A stretch of DNA of 64,000 nt from contig JAESRX010000013.1 of assembly GCA_016764435.1 (NCBI GenBank), positions 1 through 64,000 on the forward strand, read 5' to 3'. The notes below the pieces were generated by a model that was not told the origin of the DNA, did not search any database, and saw only the letters and a program-made list of their open reading frames with translations. Origin of the DNA: Flavobacteriaceae bacterium (lineage in GTDB: Bacteria; Bacteroidota; Bacteroidia; Flavobacteriales; Flavobacteriaceae). This document shows positions 10,196 through 19,388 of the stretch, in pieces; the stretch's first letter is position 1, and every line of letters begins with the position of its first letter. The translations under genes were made by a program, and so were the position numbers.

Positions 10196-11089
10196 TTACG
10201 CATCGAATAAATTGGAGGACAAGTAACGATCTCCGCGATCACAAATAATAGCAACGACAATTCCTTTCTCAATTTTTTGTATTAATTTTAAGGCACTTGC
10301 CACCGCACCACCACTACTCATTCCTGCAAATATTCCTTCTTCCTTTGCAAGGCGAATGGTCATTTCTTTTGCTTCTTTTTCAGTAACCTCAATAACCTCA
10401 TCTACTTTTGATTTATCAAAAATGGTAGGCACATAGGCTTTGGACCATTTTCGTATTCCTGGAATACTGGCACCATCCGTTGGTTGTGCTCCTACAATAT
10501 AAATGTCCTTCTTTTTCTCTTTTAAAAACGTAGCGACCCCCGTAATGGTCCCTGTGGTTCCCATCGCGGAGACAAAATGGGTGATTTCTCCATTTGTATC
10601 CTTCCATATTTCCGGGCCTGTAGTTTTATAATGCGCCTTCCAATTGTCTGGGTTACCGAATTGATTTAAGATAAAATATCCCTTGGTTTTATGCATTTCT
10701 ACTGCCAAATCTCTCGAACCTTCAATCCCTATTTCCTGTGGTGTCAAAATAACTTCAGCACCGTAGGCACGCATCGTTTTTACACGTTCTATTGTGGAGT
10801 TTTCTGGCATAATTAATATCATTTTTAAACCTAAAAGCTGGGCGATAAATGCCATGGCTATTCCGGTATTTCCACTGGTAGACTCCACCAATGTATCTCC
10901 TTTTTTAATTTCATTTCGCGCTAATGCTTGTTGCATCATATTGTACGCAGCACGATCTTTTACACTTGCTCCGGGGTTATCCCCTTCTAGTTTCACAAAC
11001 AGACGCACGCCTTTTTTCTGAAATATATTTTTTAATTCCACCAATGGTGTATTTCCTATTTGATCTAAAATTGATTGTGATTTTATCAT
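10196..11089 (-). CDS. cysM: Cysteine synthase (O-acetylserine sulfhydrylase, CysM type)
   Basis: 297 residues of the PLP-dependent beta family. The PLP lysine is in GASVKDRAAYNM, and the phosphate/substrate loop STSGNTG is clear. The short length without extra C-terminal residues and overall features suit CysM, although CysK cannot be excluded by eye. It joins O-acetylserine with sulfide to give cysteine. The gene is 16 nt after cysE, which makes its substrate, so the pair forms an operon. Confidence 0.92.
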   Translation of the reverse strand: MIKSQSILDQIGNTPLVELKNIFQKKGVRLFVKLEGDNPGASVKDRAAYNMMQQALARNEIKKGDTLVESTSGNTGIAMAFIAQLLGLKMILIMPENSTIERVKTMRAYGAEVILTPQEIGIEGSRDLAVEMHKTKGYFILNQFGNPDNWKAHYKTTGPEIWKDTNGEITHFVSAMGTTGTITGVATFLKEKKKDIYIVGAQPTDGASIPGIRKWSKAYVPTIFDKSKVDEVIEVTEKEAKEMTIRLAKEEGIFAGMSSGGAVASALKLIQKIEKGIVVAIICDRGDRYLSSNLFDA

Positions 11090-11105
11090 CGTTTATCTGT
11101 GTTTA

Positions 11106-11846
11106 TTAGGACTGTTTAGGTTTTATATTTATCGCTGATTTATAGGTGACTAAGGAATCTGCTGGAATGCTTTTTGTAATCCATACGTTGGCTCCAATAA
11201 TACTATTTTCTCCGATACTAATAGCTCCTCCTAAAATGGTGGCATTCGCATAAATAGTGACATTATTTTCTATCGTAGGATGCCTTTTAGTAGCTGCGAA
11301 ACTCTTTTTTACCTCAATCCCTCCAAGGGTAACTCCTTGGTAAATTTTTACATTGTTTTTTATGATTGACGTCTCTCCTATTACTATTCCTGTCGCGTGA
11401 TCTATAAAAAAAGACTCGCCAATTACTGCTCCAGGATGTATATCTGTTCCCGTAAGACCATGGGCGAATTCACTCATCATCCGAGGAATAATGGGCACAT
11501 TCTGCTTTAATAATTGATGACTTAACCGGTACATGGAAATGGCATAAAACCCTGGATATGCTAAATAAATTTCCCGTAAACTATTTGCGGCAGGGTCGTT
11601 TTTCTCAAAAGCAATGGCGTCTAAGTCTAGCTGTTTTCTGATGCCTGGAAATTTCTTAAAAAAGAGATCCCATTGTTTTTTAGCGTCTCTAATTTCTAGG
11701 GCCGTACAAATTTCTAAAAAAGCAGCTTCTAAAGTTTCCATGGCTTCTTTCTCCTGCTTACAGGCATCGAATAAGGAATAAAACAATTGTTTTGAAAACT
11801 GCTCTACGTTATCTTTAAGGCAAACTTTATAGTTTTTTGAGTTCAT
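11106..11846 (-). CDS. cysE: Serine O-acetyltransferase
   Basis: 246 residues: helical N terminus followed by a left-handed beta-helix of hexapeptide repeats (TDIHPGAVIGESFFIDHATG, then GIVIGETSII and QGVTLGG). The HATG histidine and the glycine-rich turns are those of serine acetyltransferases. It makes O-acetylserine from serine and acetyl-CoA. Directly upstream of cysM in the same orientation. Confidence 0.93.
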   Translation of the reverse strand: MNSKNYKVCLKDNVEQFSKQLFYSLFDACKQEKEAMETLEAAFLEICTALEIRDAKKQWDLFFKKFPGIRKQLDLDAIAFEKNDPAANSLREIYLAYPGFYAISMYRLSHQLLKQNVPIIPRMMSEFAHGLTGTDIHPGAVIGESFFIDHATGIVIGETSIIKNNVKIYQGVTLGGIEVKKSFAATKRHPTIENNVTIYANATILGGAISIGENSIIGANVWITKSIPADSLVTYKSAINIKPKQS

Positions 11847-12010
11847 TTTTTGATTTAAATATATTGTTAATTTTTGATTTATAGTGTATTATATGGTGTT
11901 CAGTTTTATTCTCAATACATTTTTCTGATGATTTTTTCTTTGAAAACCAATGGAAATCACTCAATTTAACGAGAATACACCGTCATTATGTCCTCTTGTT
12001 TTTTTGAGGA

Positions 12011-12039
12011 AAAAACACCCCTTTTAAAAGGAGGAATGT
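12011..12039 (-). terminator. Probable terminator after the siroheme/sulfate operon
   Basis: Centred on the palindrome CCTTTTAAAAGG, with flanking ACA/TGT pairs and a T6 run on the minus strand. It is nested inside a longer perfect 10-bp inverted repeat (TTTTTGAGGA at 12001-12010 and TCCTCAAAAA at 12065-12074). About 50 nt after the last gene of the operon. Confidence 0.5.
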
Positions 12040-12090
12040 GTATCAAAACAGCATTGGGATGCCCTCCTCAAAAAGCCTATTTTCAAACTT

Positions 12091-12669
12091 TTAATTCTCA
12101 ATCAAACTCTTCGTAATTCGATTTAAATTGGACACTTTTCTAGAGAAATCTCCTGAAATCCGGTCTCGAACTACATTTAAATTAACCACTACATCATCTA
12201 GGTTTTCTGGCAATACTTTTTCGAAGAACTGACGAAGTCGTTTGGCCATGGTGGGTGATTTTCCATTGGTAGAGATGGCAATTTTTACATTTCCTTTAGT
12301 GACAATTCCTCCCAAATAAAAATCACACAAGTCCGGAGTATCTGCTACATTTATCAAGATATTAAACGATTTTGCGTCAAAATATATCTGTTCGTTCAAT
12401 TTTACATCGTTCGTCGCTGCAATTACTATTTGTTGTTTGTACATCAGGTTTCGTCCATATTCCCCAAATACTAAGGGGGTTTTATGTTTTACTGCCAATG
12501 CTTTAATTTCGTCTGAAAAATAAGTCGCGACTACTTTCACCTTGGCATTTGGACTAGATTTGAGCAAGAAACTCAACTTTTCACACGCCACATATCCACC
12601 TCCTACTATTAAGATGTTTAATTCTGATACTTTCAGAAAAACAGGGTATAATTCATTTCTACTCATCAC
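12091..12669 (-). CDS. Precorrin-2 dehydrogenase / siroheme synthase N-terminal-type protein
   Basis: 192 residues matching the N-terminal part of CysG (Met8p-like). It has an NAD-binding motif (ILIVGGGYVACEK) near residue 16 and the family segment ISTNGKSPTMAKRLR. Members oxidise precorrin-2 to sirohydrochlorin and may chelate iron to give siroheme. In E. coli this is fused to the methyltransferase; here the methyltransferase is the next gene upstream, 7 nt away. The product is needed by the sulfite reductase of the same operon. Confidence 0.9.
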   Translation of the reverse strand: MMSRNELYPVFLKVSELNILIVGGGYVACEKLSFLLKSSPNAKVKVVATYFSDEIKALAVKHKTPLVFGEYGRNLMYKQQIVIAATNDVKLNEQIYFDAKSFNILINVADTPDLCDFYLGGIVTKGNVKIAISTNGKSPTMAKRLRQFFEKVLPENLDDVVVNLNVVRDRISGDFSRKVSNLNRITKSLIEN

Positions 12670-12676
12670 TTATTTT

Positions 12677-13483
12677 TTATTTGTTAGTAATAGCTCTCTT
12701 ATCTATTGCGGCATGTTTCAACACGTGTTGGTTAATTTCCTCAAAAAAGGAACGAAATTTAACACTCTCTTTCACTACTTCTCCAATCACAATAATCGCT
12801 GGAGATGACAGTCCTTTTTCAGTGGCAACGTCCACTATTGTTTCTATGGTTCCAAGGCCCACTTGTTGATTTTCCGTACATCCATTTTGAATGATAACCG
12901 TAGGTGTATGACTTTTTCCAGACTCCTTAAATAAGGCGGTAATTTCAGTAAGTTTACTCATCCCCATTAAAATCACCACAGTTGCAGAAGACTGAGCTGC
13001 CAACTTAATATCTTCTGACAGTTGCCTTTCCGAAGTAGTTCCTGTGAGTATCCACAGGCTTTCTGAAACCCTTCTTTTCGTCAACGATATTCCTAAATTT
13101 GCAGGGACAGATACTGAAGAAGAAATCCCAGAAACCACTTCGGTTTCTATCCCGAAAGAAGCTACATAATCTATCTCTTCTCCCCCGCGACCAAAAATAA
13201 ATGGATCGCCTCCTTTTAAACGTACTACGTGCCCATGCTCGAAGGCGTTTTTTACAATAATCTCATTAATTTCGTCTTGAGAATACCTGTGAAATCCTTT
13301 GCGTTTTCCTACAAATATTTTTATTGCATTGGGCGCATACGCTAGCAGTTCTCTATTTATTAAGGCGTCGTATAATACCACTGCGGCAGTTCCTAAGGCT
13401 TTCACCCCTTTTACAGTAATCAAATCTACATCACCAGGCCCTGCACCGACTAAGGTTACTTTTGCGTTCTTTTTATTGATCAT
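12677..13483 (-). CDS. cobA: Uroporphyrinogen-III C-methyltransferase
   Basis: 268 residues of the SUMT family. VTLVGAGPGDVDLIT is near residue 9 and RLKGGDPFIFGRGGEE near 88; both are signature SAM-binding motifs. It methylates uroporphyrinogen III twice to precorrin-2, the first step to siroheme. Its start overlaps the end of the sulfite reductase gene by 11 nt, suggesting translational coupling. Confidence 0.95.
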   Translation of the reverse strand: MINKKNAKVTLVGAGPGDVDLITVKGVKALGTAAVVLYDALINRELLAYAPNAIKIFVGKRKGFHRYSQDEINEIIVKNAFEHGHVVRLKGGDPFIFGRGGEEIDYVASFGIETEVVSGISSSVSVPANLGISLTKRRVSESLWILTGTTSERQLSEDIKLAAQSSATVVILMGMSKLTEITALFKESGKSHTPTVIIQNGCTENQQVGLGTIETIVDVATEKGLSSPAIIVIGEVVKESVKFRSFFEEINQHVLKHAAIDKRAITNK

Positions 13484-15563
13484 CTTGTACTATTTTAGCA
13501 CGATACTCCGTGGCCATTTTATAAAATTCCACCGCATCTTTCACGTATTTACTTGCAAATTCCTGACTCGGCTCGTTGGTTCTAATTTGATATACAAAAT
13601 CCGAGAAGGAAGTAGGTAAACTAATTTTAGAGGTAAATAAACGATCAAACTGCGTAATAATACTGGCTTGAGTATTTGTTTTTTCTTGTTCAGAAATCAA
13701 CAATGCTTTGGCTGTATTTACGATAGTCGCATAGGCGTAATAAATAGCATCTGCATATTGCTTTAACTCTAATGCTTCTTTAGCATGCGCTATTTTCTCT
13801 TCGTTTTCGAAAAGTATCGTCGCCACTAAATCAATCACAACACCTGCACATTCTCCAACACCCACCGCCACTTTATAAGCTTCTTCCGTTCCCCAATCCA
13901 CAAAATCACTGGGCTGTAAATTAGTAGTATCCGCCAATGGCTTTAACATTTCATAAAAATAAGCTTCCTGTTTTCTATCGTAATAGTCTAAAAAAGATTC
14001 CTTTGTTTGTTGATTTTTCTCAAAGTCGTTCAGCACAAAACGCAAGGCGTCTGGCCCTCTTTTACTTGGTATTTTGATTACTTTAGCTGCAAATCGCCCA
14101 TTTCCATCGCCTAAAATACCTCCACCTAATAATACTTGTAATGCAGGAGCTACTAACTTTCCTGATTTTATAGACATCCCTTGAAAACCAATATTAGCTA
14201 TGGAATGCTGCCCACAAGAATTCATACATCCACTTATTTTAATAGTGATGTCTCTATTTTGTACAAACTGAGGATATTCCGATTCCAACACACGCTCTAA
14301 CTCCGTAGAAATCCCGGTACTACTTGCAATCCCTAAATTACAGGTATCCGTTCCTGGACAAGAAGTAATATCAAAAATACTATTAAACCCTATAGCGGTA
14401 TAGCCTAATTTAGAAAGTTCAACATAAAAAAACGGCAAGGATGCTTCCGGAACATGACGCAATAATATGTTCTGACGGATGCTTAATCGCAATTCATTTC
14501 CTGCATATTTTTTAATTAAGTCTGCTAAAACCCGGGCATTCTTGGTATAAAAATCACCCAAGTGTACCTTAATTCCAATCGCATACAATCCTGCTTGTTT
14601 TTGAGCACTTACATTGGAGTTTTTCCACAAGTTAAACAATTCCTTGTCTTTGATTTCTACGGAAGGAACGGCCATGGTATTTGCGACAACAGGAACATCA
14701 TAGGCCGTGGTGTCAATAAGAACTAGCTGTTCTGACAAGGCTTTTTGTTCTTCATCTACCAATGTTCTAAATCCATCTACCCCTATTTGTTTTACTAAAA
14801 ATTTCATGCGTGCTTTGGCTCTTTTTGCACGTTCTCCATGACGGTCAAACACACGTAAAATAGCCTCCGTTACTGGAATTATTTTATCGCCTTCTAAAAA
14901 CTCATACAACACATCTGCGTGTCTTGGTTGCGAACCAATTCCTCCCGCTAATAATACTTTAAACCCATGTACGCCGTCTTTTATTTTGGCAATAAATCCA
15001 ACGTCATGGATAAAACTAATCGCAGTATCCGCATCAGTACCCGAAAAAGAAATCTTTACTTTCCTTCCCATTTCTTGACAAATAGGGTTTCTCAAAAAGA
15101 ATTCAAACAAGGCCTGTGCATACGGCGACACATCAAACGGCTCGTTTGGATCTATCCCCGCAGTTTCAGAAGCGGTGACATTCCTCACCGTATTTCCACA
15201 AGCTTCACGTAAAGTAATAGCGTCCTTTTCTAATTCCGCCCACAACTCAGGAGTCCTGTCTAAGCTAACATGGTGAATTTGAATATCCTGACGCGTAGTA
15301 ATATGCAAACGTCCTCGAGAATACTCATCTGAAACATCAGAAATACGGTGTAACTGCTCACTGGTCATTTTCCCAAAAGGCAATTTAATACGAATCATCT
15401 GTACTCCTAACTGACGCTGTCCATACACTCCACGAGCCAATCGTAAGCTACGGAAACGTTCTGCGTCTATTTCTCCTTTATAAAATTGATGTATTTTTTT
15501 TTCTAAATCAATGATATCCTTCTCCACTACCGGATTTTCAATTTCGGTTCTAAAACTTTGCAT
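13473..15563 (-). CDS. Siroheme sulfite reductase with C-terminal HEPN-like domain
   Basis: 696 residues. The first 540 or so are a nitrite/sulfite reductase: repeated ferredoxin-like halves and the [4Fe-4S]/siroheme ligands CPGTDTCNLG (about residue 401) and GCMNSCGQ (about 449). Operon context with cysND, cysH and siroheme genes points to assimilatory sulfite reduction to sulfide rather than nitrite. The last 150 residues are helical, with an alanine/tyrosine-rich segment (YADAIYYAYATIVNTAKALL) resembling HEPN domains; this tail is absent from classical enzymes and its role is unknown. Confidence 0.9.
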   Translation of the reverse strand: MQSFRTEIENPVVEKDIIDLEKKIHQFYKGEIDAERFRSLRLARGVYGQRQLGVQMIRIKLPFGKMTSEQLHRISDVSDEYSRGRLHITTRQDIQIHHVSLDRTPELWAELEKDAITLREACGNTVRNVTASETAGIDPNEPFDVSPYAQALFEFFLRNPICQEMGRKVKISFSGTDADTAISFIHDVGFIAKIKDGVHGFKVLLAGGIGSQPRHADVLYEFLEGDKIIPVTEAILRVFDRHGERAKRAKARMKFLVKQIGVDGFRTLVDEEQKALSEQLVLIDTTAYDVPVVANTMAVPSVEIKDKELFNLWKNSNVSAQKQAGLYAIGIKVHLGDFYTKNARVLADLIKKYAGNELRLSIRQNILLRHVPEASLPFFYVELSKLGYTAIGFNSIFDITSCPGTDTCNLGIASSTGISTELERVLESEYPQFVQNRDITIKISGCMNSCGQHSIANIGFQGMSIKSGKLVAPALQVLLGGGILGDGNGRFAAKVIKIPSKRGPDALRFVLNDFEKNQQTKESFLDYYDRKQEAYFYEMLKPLADTTNLQPSDFVDWGTEEAYKVAVGVGECAGVVIDLVATILFENEEKIAHAKEALELKQYADAIYYAYATIVNTAKALLISEQEKTNTQASIITQFDRLFTSKISLPTSFSDFVYQIRTNEPSQEFASKYVKDAVEFYKMATEYRAKIVQDDQ

Positions 15564-15607
15564 GATCTGTCGTATTTGTTAGTTTTTGAGTGTTGAGCTC
15601 CTATCCT

Positions 15608-15642
15608 CTATTACTCCTGTAGGAATCCCACAGGAATAATAG
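15608..15642 (-). other. Intercistronic hairpin between cysN and sulfite reductase
   Basis: CTATTACTCCTGT and ACAGGAATAATAG form a 13-bp stem with one mismatch position (a G-T wobble in RNA) and a 9-nt loop. No T-run follows on the minus strand, so a full terminator is unlikely; mRNA stabilisation or processing is possible. Confidence 0.55.
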
Positions 15643-15683
15643 AAGAGTTAAAACCCTTGTAATCTTATTGTTATTTTATATAA

Positions 15684-16934
15684 TTAAGCTTCTATAAACC
15701 CAACGCCTGCGGTATTATTCGACTGCTGATCGATTAAAATAAAAGCACCATTGGTTCTATTTTCCTCGAAGGTATCAAAGAAAATAGGCTTGTTTAATTG
15801 GAAAGTAACACGTGAAATATCATTCATTGCGACTTCAGTAACATCTTCTTGAACTCCCGAAAAATCGGTATTTATTTTATGATGTATGGTCTTCACTTTT
15901 GCCAATACTTTATGTACACCATGTTGTAATAAATACTTGGCGCCTGGCACTAATTGTTTAGCATCCATCCAAGAAACTGTAGCGGTTACTTGTTTTGCAA
16001 TATGTGGAATTTCATCCACCTTTACAATCATATCACCTCTACTCACATTTACATTATCGGTTAAGGTTACCGTCACCGAGCTTTGATGTCCTGCTTTTCC
16101 GTACTTTTTATCGTAAAAATAAATATCTTTTACGGTAGATCGTGTTTTCGAAGGCAATACTAATACATCATCTCCTACGGCTAAATCTGCTCCGTACACT
16201 TTTCCTGCGTAGCCTCTAAAATCGTGAAAATCTTCTGTTTTTGGGCGAATCACAAACTGTACAGGCAAACGCATTTTACCATTATTATACACATCTTCTG
16301 CATCCAAACTCTCCAAGTGATCCATTAATGTAGCTCCTTTATACCAATCAAAATTGGTAGATTTATGCACCACATTATCTCCTTTTAAAGCACTTACTGG
16401 AATGTAAGAAATTTGACGTCCTTCAAAATTACTTTTCTCTACTAATTTCTCGAATTCTGATTTGATCTCGTTGAACCTTTCCTCTGAAAAATCAACTAAA
16501 TCCATTTTATTTACTGCCACTACCACGTCTTTTACACGCAATAAATTATTGATAAAAAAGTGACGATATGTCTGCTCTATCACACCGTGACGTGCATCGA
16601 TTAAAATAATGGCTGCTTGAGAAGTAGAGGCTCCTGTCACCATATTTCTAGTATATTCAATATGCCCTGGTGTATCGGCAATAATATAACTACGTTTTGC
16701 TGTAGAGAAATAAATATGCGCTACATCTATCGTAATTCCTTGTTCACGTTCAGCAACTAAACCATCGGTGGCCAACGAAAAATCAAGGTAATCATACCCT
16801 TTTAATTTACTACTGCGTTCTATGGCTTCCAACTTATCGTCGGTCATTGATTTTGTGTCGTATAAAATACGTCCAATCAAGGTGCTTTTCCCATCATCTA
16901 CACTTCCTGCCGTTGCTATTTTTAATACTTCCAT
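15684..16934 (-). CDS. cysN: Sulfate adenylyltransferase, GTPase subunit
   Basis: 416 residues of the translation-factor GTPase family. GSVDDGKSTLIGR (G1) near residue 10, DTPGHIEYTRNM (G3) near 91 and NKMDL (G4) near 142 are intact. With CysD it forms ATP sulfurylase, activating sulfate to APS at the cost of GTP. The chain ends without the APS-kinase extension seen in CysNC fusions. It follows cysD in the same direction but after an unusual gap of more than 600 nt filled with tandem repeats. Confidence 0.95.
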   Translation of the reverse strand: MEVLKIATAGSVDDGKSTLIGRILYDTKSMTDDKLEAIERSSKLKGYDYLDFSLATDGLVAEREQGITIDVAHIYFSTAKRSYIIADTPGHIEYTRNMVTGASTSQAAIILIDARHGVIEQTYRHFFINNLLRVKDVVVAVNKMDLVDFSEERFNEIKSEFEKLVEKSNFEGRQISYIPVSALKGDNVVHKSTNFDWYKGATLMDHLESLDAEDVYNNGKMRLPVQFVIRPKTEDFHDFRGYAGKVYGADLAVGDDVLVLPSKTRSTVKDIYFYDKKYGKAGHQSSVTVTLTDNVNVSRGDMIVKVDEIPHIAKQVTATVSWMDAKQLVPGAKYLLQHGVHKVLAKVKTIHHKINTDFSGVQEDVTEVAMNDISRVTFQLNKPIFFDTFEENRTNGAFILIDQQSNNTAGVGFIEA

Positions 16935-17057
16935 ATTCTATTGGTTGTTGGTTTTTAGTTCGTGATTGTAAGTGTTACGTTTTATCAAAAACTAATACCA
17001 TTTTACTTATTCGTTGTTGTAAATTTCAAGCTCCAAGTTATAAACTGGTAGTATATT

Positions 17058-17546
17058 CACTCCCCTTTTCACTCTTTGCTTTTTACTAATTCCTTTATTA
17101 TAATTCTAAGTGACACCCTTTAAGTTCTAAAAACAAAAGCTCAATACAAACATCAAACTCCCCTTTTCGCTTTTCACTTATCACTAATCCCTCTAGCATA
17201 GTTCTAAAAACAAAAGCTCAATACAAACATTAAACTCCCCTTTTCGCTTTTCGCTTATCACTTATCACTAATCCCTCTAGCATAGTTCTAAAAACAAAAG
17301 CTCAATACAAACATTAAACTCCCCTTTTCGCTTTTCGCTTTTCACTTTTCGCTTGTCACTAATCCCTCTAGCATAGTTCTAAAAACAAAAGCTCAATACA
17401 AACATTAAACTCCCCTTTTCGCTTTTCGCTTGTCACTAATCCCTCTAGCATAGTTCTAAAAACAAAAGCTCAATACTAACATCAAACTCCCCTTTTCGCT
17501 TTTCGCTTATCACTTTTCGCTTTTCACTTATCACTTATCACTCTTT
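17058..17546. repeat. Nested tandem repeats between cysD and cysN
   Basis: The word GTTCTAAAAACAAAAGCTCA begins copies at 17201, 17285, 17376 and 17453, with a first copy at 17124. Periods are 77, 84, 91 and 77 nt, all multiples of 7. Each copy ends in a variable number of heptamers of the type TTTCGCT, TTTCACT or TATCACT, which explains the length differences. A degenerate copy precedes at about 17058. Bases 16935-17057 hold no gene. Confidence 0.92.
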
Positions 17547-18446
17547 TTAAAAATACCCTTGTTGCTTGCGTTTTTCCATCGCCGCTTCTGATCTTTTATC
17601 ATCAATACGCGCTCCACGTTCTGAGATACTAGAATCTCTAATTTCCGCCACTACTTGACTGATGGTTTCAGCATGAGAAGCTACGGCTGCAGTACAACTC
17701 ATATCTCCAACAGTTCTAAATCTAACCACACGTTCTTCCACCACTTCTTCTGCATCTCTATACACACAGTCTGCGGCAGACCAAATCATACCATCACGTA
17801 CAAATGTTGGACGTTTATGAGAAAAATAAATTGATGGAATTTCCAACGCTTCATTTTCTATATAACTCCACACATCTAATTCTGTCCAGTTTGAAATAGG
17901 AAAAACACGTACATTTTGTCCCAAATCAATTTCTCCATTTAACATATCGAACAATTCTGGTCGTTGGTTTTTTTCGTCCCACTGTCCAAAATCATCCCGT
18001 ACAGAAAAGATACGTTCCTTAGCTCTTGCCTTTTCTTCATCTCTACGAGCGCCTCCGATACATGCATCAAATTTAAACTCCTCAATAGCATCTAATAAGG
18101 TGGTTGTTTGCAACATATTTCGACTCGAATAGCGTCCTGATTCTTCTTTCACTTTACCTTGATCGATAGAATCCTGTACATTACGTACTATTAATTCTAA
18201 GCCCAATTCTTCCACTAATTTATCACGAAAGGCTATGGTTTCCGGAAAGTTATGTCCAGTATCTATATGCATTAATGGAAAAGGAATCTTTGCTGGATAA
18301 AAGGCTTTTTGTGCCAATCGCACCAAGGTGATCGAATCTTTTCCTCCAGAAAATAACAACACAGGTTTGTCAAACTGTGCCGCAACTTCGCGCATGATAA
18401 ATATGGCTTCGTTTTCTAGATCATTTAATTGTAAAACATCTGTCAT
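17547..18446 (-). CDS. cysD: Sulfate adenylyltransferase, catalytic subunit
   Basis: 299 residues of the PP-loop ATP pyrophosphatase family. The PP-loop is LLFSGGKDSITLVRL near residue 30; ARRDEEKARAKER and the C-terminal RSEAAMEKRKQQGYF end are typical of CysD. It transfers AMP from ATP to sulfate, giving APS, with CysN as GTPase partner. It follows cysH by 12 nt. Confidence 0.96.
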   Translation of the reverse strand: MTDVLQLNDLENEAIFIMREVAAQFDKPVLLFSGGKDSITLVRLAQKAFYPAKIPFPLMHIDTGHNFPETIAFRDKLVEELGLELIVRNVQDSIDQGKVKEESGRYSSRNMLQTTTLLDAIEEFKFDACIGGARRDEEKARAKERIFSVRDDFGQWDEKNQRPELFDMLNGEIDLGQNVRVFPISNWTELDVWSYIENEALEIPSIYFSHKRPTFVRDGMIWSAADCVYRDAEEVVEERVVRFRTVGDMSCTAAVASHAETISQVVAEIRDSSISERGARIDDKRSEAAMEKRKQQGYF

Positions 18447-18458
18447 CTTCTCTTCTTT

Positions 18459-19067
18459 TTATGAATGCAATCCACATTCTCTATTACCCAACACTTTAGT
18501 GGGGTCAAAATATTTAAATTCGTTTGGCAAGTTGTTCTCTTCTAAATAAACATCTAACTGCTCATCTGTCCAGTGATAAAACGGACTTACTTTAACCAAG
18601 CCATTTTTACTGACTGATACTATGTCAATTCCATCCCTAAACGCTGTTTGCCCTTTTCTAATATTAGTAAACCAGACATCAGGCGCATGTTCCGCCATCG
18701 CTCTACCAAAAGGTTCCATTTTCACTTGCTCCGTAAAGACCTCGTGTAATGGATCTTCTATTTGAGGAATCCCCATGGTGGCATCTCTATGCGCAGCCGT
18801 TTGTTGAGGCACATATAAAAACACATTTAAATCCAATGTTTCTATCAGTTCATTCGCGTGCTTATAGGTGTTAGGTGTATTGTATCCTGTGTCGCACCAA
18901 ATTACTTTTAGGTCTTTATCTACCTGTATACAAGCATGTAAAATAGCCACTTCATACGGTCTAAAGTTGGTCGTTACTAATGGTTTTTTTGCAAAATCAA
19001 TTGCCCATTTGATAATTTCCTGTGGAGTTTTTCCCTTTAGTTGCTCATTTATTTTTAGTATATCCAT
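18459..19067 (-). CDS. cysH: (Phospho)adenylyl-sulfate reductase
   Basis: 202 residues of the CysH PP-loop reductase family. The catalytic cysteine lies in the C-terminal ECGLHS motif. The other Cys residues (HACIQ, WCDTG) do not form the CC and CxxC pairs that bind the iron-sulfur cluster of APS-specific enzymes. By the usual rule this predicts PAPS use, yet no APS kinase is in the operon. It reduces activated sulfate to sulfite with thioredoxin. The start overlaps the DUF2061 stop (TAATG). Confidence 0.92.
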   Translation of the reverse strand: MDILKINEQLKGKTPQEIIKWAIDFAKKPLVTTNFRPYEVAILHACIQVDKDLKVIWCDTGYNTPNTYKHANELIETLDLNVFLYVPQQTAAHRDATMGIPQIEDPLHEVFTEQVKMEPFGRAMAEHAPDVWFTNIRKGQTAFRDGIDIVSVSKNGLVKVSPFYHWTDEQLDVYLEENNLPNEFKYFDPTKVLGNRECGLHS

Positions 19068-19333
19068 TATTTACCCCATTTTATTTTGTTCCATGCTCTT
19101 TCATGAAAAAAGTACAAAACCATTTTTGTTACCAACTCTACAGATCCAATTGAAAGTGCCATTTTTGTGTCGCCCGTTATATACCAAGAAATCAGAATTG
19201 TATCAAAGGTTCCAACGATTCGCCAACTAATCGACTTGACAATACTACGCAGTGGTTTCTCCGATTTTCTATCCTCTTCAAAAACTCCCGACACAGCGAT
19301 TTTATCACGATCTATAAATTGCTCAACAATCAT
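19067..19333 (-). CDS. DUF2061 membrane protein in the cys operon
   Basis: 88 residues. The DUF2061 core is visible from about residue 30: SISWRIVGTFDTILISWYIT, then a second hydrophobic segment and a final FFHERAWNKIKWG. Two short membrane spans are likely. Function is unknown. It is the first gene of the cysH-cysD-cysN operon and overlaps the cysH start by one base, so a link to sulfate uptake or assimilation is inferred from position only. Confidence 0.88.
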   Translation of the reverse strand: MIVEQFIDRDKIAVSGVFEEDRKSEKPLRSIVKSISWRIVGTFDTILISWYITGDTKMALSIGSVELVTKMVLYFFHERAWNKIKWGK

Positions 19334-19357
19334 TATTTTTATTTATTTATTCCGAGG

Positions 19358-19388
19358 CAAACTTACTCTAATTTTATTACCCTACCAA
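19358..19388 (-). promoter_or_regulatory. Promoter of the cys operon
   Basis: Minus-strand TTG (19386-19388), 20 nt spacer and TAAGTTTG (19358-19365) match the Bacteroidota sigma factor consensus TTG, about 19 nt, TAnnTTTG. Transcription would start roughly 20 nt before the DUF2061 ATG. Confidence 0.7.
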
